Shown here: positions 60,488-64,000 of the stretch, one piece after another
Layout of the letters: each line of letters starts with the position of its first letter
Position numbering within the stretch: position 1 is the first letter of the stretch
From: Cladobotryum mycophilum
Taxonomy: Eukaryota; Ascomycota; Sordariomycetes; Hypocreales; Hypocreaceae
Length of the DNA stretch: 64,000 nt
Direction of reading: 5' to 3'
Assembly (NCBI GenBank): GCA_036429605.1
Contig: CM071590.1
Location: 6,200,001 to 6,264,000, forward strand
Notes under the pieces: generated by a model
Seen by the model: only the letters and a program-made list of their open reading frames with translations
The model's database searches: none
Told to the model about the DNA's origin: nothing
Translations under genes and position numbers: made by a program

Positions 60488-62936
60488 ATGAGTCTCACTA
60501 TCTTTCAAGCTTCCCGCCCTGTTAGTATACACTCGCAAATCGCTGCTACAAATGAAACTGCTTCCAATTCCGATTCCGCTCCTGCCGGTCAAAACACACT
60601 CGAAAACCTACCGATCGCGAGATGGCGAGGGCGACGTTTTATCCCTGAGCGATATCTATCTCGTAAAAGCTCAAGAGGCCGTACAAGCTGGATTAAAAAT
60701 GAGGGGATCTTTGTTCAAGAGCTCCTTCAAGATGACAAGCTTGGAGAGGTCTTTTGGATCTGCCGACGTTGTGATGAACAATATACCCTCGGATTGCCCT
60801 TCAAAGCCTCAGCAACAACCTCCGCAACCGATCATCTTCGAAAAAAGCATCGTATCATAGAATCTGATCTAACTGATCTATCTACTGGTTCCGAATCCGA
60901 AGACCCTAGCCTTCATCCTCGTAAACGACAACGATTTCATACTACACCTCTCTCAAAGACCCAGTTATTGAAGATTCACGAGCTTCTTGCTGGTTTTATT
61001 GTTGATACAGACCAACCCTTTTCTATCTTCGATAATTCGTATATTCGGAAGGTCTTCCTTGAGTTCAATCCGTCGCTTTCAAGTCAAATCTCTTGGAGTC
61101 GAACAAGTCAACGTCAATGTGTTGATACCCTCTTTCTATCAAAGAAAGAGATAATAAAACAGGGACTTCATAACGCTCTTTCACAAATCCACCTTGGCTT
61201 TGATCTATGGACTTCACCAAATCGACTTGCAATAATGGCGGTTACAGGTCACTTTCTCGACCAAAATGGTCATCAACAACAACGTCTCCTTGCTTTACGA
61301 GAGCAGCCTGGATCCCATACAGGTATACACCTTGCTAATACTCTTCATACGATAGTTGAAGACTGGGGAATATCTACTCGACTTGGAACGATCGTCTCGG
61401 ATAACGCCTCAAATAACGATACGTATCTTCAACACCTTTTCAATATCCTAGATCCTACGATGACCTCAGTAGAGATATCAGAACGGCGAATGCGATGCTA
61501 TGGCCATATACTCAACCTTGTTGCTCGTGCTTATTTGTACGGGGAGAATAGTGAATCCTTTGAGCAAGAGTCACAGGTTCATACGATTACAGATAACCTT
61601 GATAATGAGCTTAATCATTAGAGAAAGAAAGGCCCAATTGGCAAGCTACACAATATCGTTAGGTTCATTAGAGCCTCGCCTCAACGGTCCGCCCAATTCA
61701 AGAAGATTGTTCCCGAAGAACATGATCATAATGACTTTTTGTTACATAACGCGTTACCCCGTGAAGTTGAACTGCTTCTCAATAACGAGACACGGTGGAA
61801 TTCAACATATCTAATGATTGAACGCGCTATAGAAAAGCAACAGCAAATCCAAGGCTTCCTAGGGCAGAACCAACTTGAAACAGACCGAAAAAAGCGTATC
61901 CCTGACGAGGATATTCTTACGATTGAAGATTGGCGGCTTTTGATAGAGATTAAAGATATCCTTAAGCCCCTTTGGAGTCAAACGATGCGTTGCCAAGGTT
62001 GGGGCAAGGGAGATAGTCACGGCAGGATTTGGGAGATCATGACAGGCATTGAGTTCCTTCTTACACATCTTGAGCATTGGAAAGTGTTCTTTACCCCCTA
62101 CTGATGAGGAAATCGAAGAGACTCAGAGTCAAATACAGACTACAAATCGTACCCGAACAACACGAAGCCAACAGCCTTGTTACGATCAGCCAAGACAACG
62201 AACCTCACGATCAAATCCGATAAATAAGCTTCCAGAGCATACAAGAAAGGAATATCTAATACAGGGGGAACGGATACAAGGCCTTGTTGATGATTCAAGA
62301 TCGTATCTTCGGCTTTCTATTCTGAACGCTTGGCAAAAGCTTAATTTATATTATACAAAGCTTGGAGAATCACCTCTCTTTGCTGCTGCAGTTATCTTAC
62401 AGCCTAACCTAGGTATTCGATGGCTTGAAGATCGTTGGAATAGTGAGGAACAGCTTGTATGGCTTCGTGATGCAAAGAAAGGTCTTGCTGCATACTGTGA
62501 GCGTTGGTATCAGCAACATCCTGATCCTGATCCTATCATACAAGCTCCAAGCCTTCACGATACCCTCTTTTCCCAACCACCAAGTCTTGATAGTCTTTAC
62601 GATGATTGGCTCAACTGTACGACCGTACGGCAAGATGAGGGCTCTGAGCTTGAGAGATACTATCATCTTAAGCTTACACAACGAGTTGATCCAATTCCTT
62701 GGTGGATATCTCAAAGGGAATCGTTTCCAATACTCAGTAAGCTTGCCTTGGATATATTGGCAATTCCTGCGATGGCTTCGGACTGTGAGAGGGCATTTAG
62801 CTTAGCAAAGCTTACACTATCGTCTCAACGACTTTCAATGAGGGCCTCAACGCTTGAAAAGGCGCAATGCTTAAAGAACTGGCTAAGGCGAGGAGCAGTT
62901 ACGCTTGGAGATCCCTTTTTTGTACCAGAATTATAG
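60488..62936 (+). pseudogene. hAT transposase, disrupted
   Basis: The frame opens at 60488 (MSLTIFQASRP). It has a BED-type zinc-finger region (WICRRCDEQYTL...HLRKKH), the RNase H-like catalytic core with FDLWTSPNRLAIMAVTGHF and GTIVSDNASNND, then RCYGHILNLVARA. A TAG at 61,619-61,621 sits where the family has Trp before RKKGPIGKLHNIVRF, and the same frame continues after it. A second break near 62,090 shifts the frame by one base between LEHWKVFF and the rest. The last part (to 62936) holds the C-terminal dimerisation motif PWWISQRESFPILSKLALD and SDCERAFS. With the stop and the frame shift it cannot make a full transposase, but every domain is still recognisable. Confidence 0.88.
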
Positions 62937-63087
62937 ATTAAAGACTAATACAACCTTTTGGGGCTCCGGAATAGCTTCACATTCAATTGATTCAAATCTA
63001 TCAAATCAAATCAAATCGAGCCAAATCAATCAAATCTACCCTCTTAATACGATCAAATAGTCAAATCCCAATGCCTCATTTGCTTTG

Positions 63088-63108
63088 TTTGGTCGGGATG
63101 CTGCGCTG
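63088..63108. repeat. Right terminal inverted repeat of hAT element
   Basis: TTTGGTCGGGATGCTGCGCTG, the complement of the left end at 60,188-60,208 with one mismatch (20 of 21 positions). Confidence 0.92.
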
Positions 63109-63116
63109 GACAGCGG
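63109..63116. repeat. 8-bp target-site duplication, right copy
   Basis: GACAGCGG directly after the right inverted repeat, identical to the left copy. Confidence 0.9.
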
Positions 63117-63229
63117 CCTATGACATCAGGGAAACTCTTTCAACTTGAAGCAAAGTAAATCAAGGATTAGTCTAGCTAATCTAGCGGCTCCCTAAGTATT
63201 ACATAAAATTGTAATTATGTCTTTTCATC

Positions 63230-63686
63230 CTATGATACATTCTGGCAATCCAATTGTCTGGCAGCTCCGGTCAGAGCTGCTAACCCAGGTATATTGTCGA
63301 GTGCATGGGAAATCGTTAAAGCATTGCAAAAGAGTTTAAGGGGAGTTACTACTTCATCCAGACCAGGCACAAGAACTAGAACGTCACTGTCTGCCTTTGT
63401 AAGCGCGGTGATGACTGCACGACCTTTGGGTGGGATTTCCCGCTAGTTAACGGGGTAGAGAGTCAGTAACATTTCCAGGTCTCTTGACCACATGGTAGGT
63501 AACCACTGGTCTTCGACTCGCTGGAGTCATGCTGCTTATAGTGGCGTGTACAGCTTCACTCTCAGTGAAGTCATTGATCACCTCGGCGGCCCTGCCGGCA
63601 ACAGGACGTAAGACTCCGCCCGCAGCACTCTGAGCGAGCGAAATGGTGGAAGTCGCGGCAAAAATAAAATACTTGGAGAACAACAT
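63230..63686 (-). CDS. Second small secreted protein, related 5' half
   Basis: Signal peptide MLFSKYFIFAATSTISLAQS followed by AAGGVLRPVAG. A second exon (63442-63230) reads REIPPKGRAVITALTKADSD to a stop at 63,230, giving about 115 residues if the weak GTACAC donor at 63,551 is used. The intron matches the first gene's intron 1 at the DNA level (AGCATGACTCCAGCGAGT and AAAT.GTTACTGACTC, containing the branch site CTGAC). At the position of the first gene's GTAAGC donor this copy has ATAAGC, so the original splice site looks lost. The downstream exon shows no clear similarity to exons 2-3 of the first gene. It may be a diverged functional copy or a decaying one. Confidence 0.5.
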
Positions 63687-64000
63687 GGCTCCAACTGTGA
63701 TTCAGAGCAACACTGTAATAGTAAAAAGGAGCTCAAAGTGTGAGCAGTTGTGGTAATGAGGTAGGGTTATTTCTATGCTTCGACTGTTTTTATATAAGTA
63801 AGGTAAGGCACACAACGCGAGGATATTGGCTGATGTTTGCTTCCCTTACCCTTGGCCTTGATGTGAGACAGTTCAGGTGAATAAAGCAGGCAGAGTTTGA
63901 GAGTGAGACAATACACTCAGGTGGTGGCCATAACTCGAAGTTCATAAAAACATACTTGTTATGCAATGAGTGAAAGAACAATGAGATAGTATTGAGTACT
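63687..64000. promoter_or_regulatory. Promoter of second secreted protein gene
   Basis: Contains the TATA-like box at 63,789-63,798 and a segment (63,870-64,000) similar to the promoter of the first copy at 59,241-59,350. The duplicated block continues to the window edge. Confidence 0.5.

Larger units (their letters stand above)
60188..63108 (+). mobile_element. hAT-family DNA transposon, complete ends
   Basis: A 2,921-bp element bounded by 21-bp terminal inverted repeats (60,188-60,208, CAGGGCAGCATCCCGACCAAA, and its complement at 63,088-63,108 with one mismatch) and by a perfect 8-bp target duplication. Both subterminal regions are rich in ATCAAAT-type short repeats, the usual transposase-binding zones. 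The single gene inside is a disrupted hAT transposase, so this copy is not autonomous. The perfect target duplication suggests insertion was recent or that the site has escaped later mutation. Confidence 0.92.

Overview
The window is nuclear DNA of a filamentous ascomycete. Genes are split by short introns of about 50-80 bases with GTAAGT-type donors, and the families present are typical of this group: a HET-domain protein, a Zn2Cys6 regulator, MFS transporters, a Sulfotransfer_4 enzyme and a hAT transposon. The central block is a cyclic hexadepsipeptide cluster that matches the known destruxin pathway gene for gene. This points to an entomopathogenic hypocrealean, most likely Metarhizium or a close relative. 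The species cannot be fixed from the sequence alone.

Left part (1-19.2 kb): a decayed adenylosuccinate lyase copy, a Dal5/allantoate-permease-type MFS transporter, a Cys-rich type II membrane protein, a broken coding remnant, a Sulfotransfer_4 family protein, a Zn2Cys6 transcription factor, a monocarboxylate-type MFS transporter with an apparent one-base frameshift in a C run, and a HET-domain protein. All lie on the minus strand.

Central part (19.8-55.5 kb): the destruxin-like cluster. A PLP decarboxylase (dtxS4-like, aspartate to beta-alanine), an embedded RBR E3 ligase, and a roughly 8,000-residue six-module NRPS (dtxS1-like) lie on the minus strand. An aldo-keto reductase (dtxS3-like, keto acid to hydroxy acid) and a P450 (dtxS2-like, side-chain tailoring) lie on the plus strand. 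NRPS module order is [half C]-A-T / C-A-T-E / C-A-T / C-A-T / C-A-MT-T / C-A-MT-T-CT. Module 2 lacks the conserved amino-group-binding Asp, as expected for a hydroxy-acid unit. This agrees with beta-Ala, D-hydroxy acid, Pro, Ile, N-MeVal, N-MeAla followed by macrocyclisation. The NRPS reading frame is broken by one base in the module-5 A domain near 33,280. This is either an assembly error or a real inactivation.

Right part (55.5-64 kb): mostly non-coding, with two small secreted-protein genes in a tandemly repeated block. The second block is split by a complete 2,921-bp hAT element with 21-bp terminal inverted repeats and a perfect 8-bp target duplication. Its transposase is disrupted by a nonsense codon and a frameshift. 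Nearly every biosynthetic gene in the centre is otherwise intact, so the NRPS break is the key item to verify.
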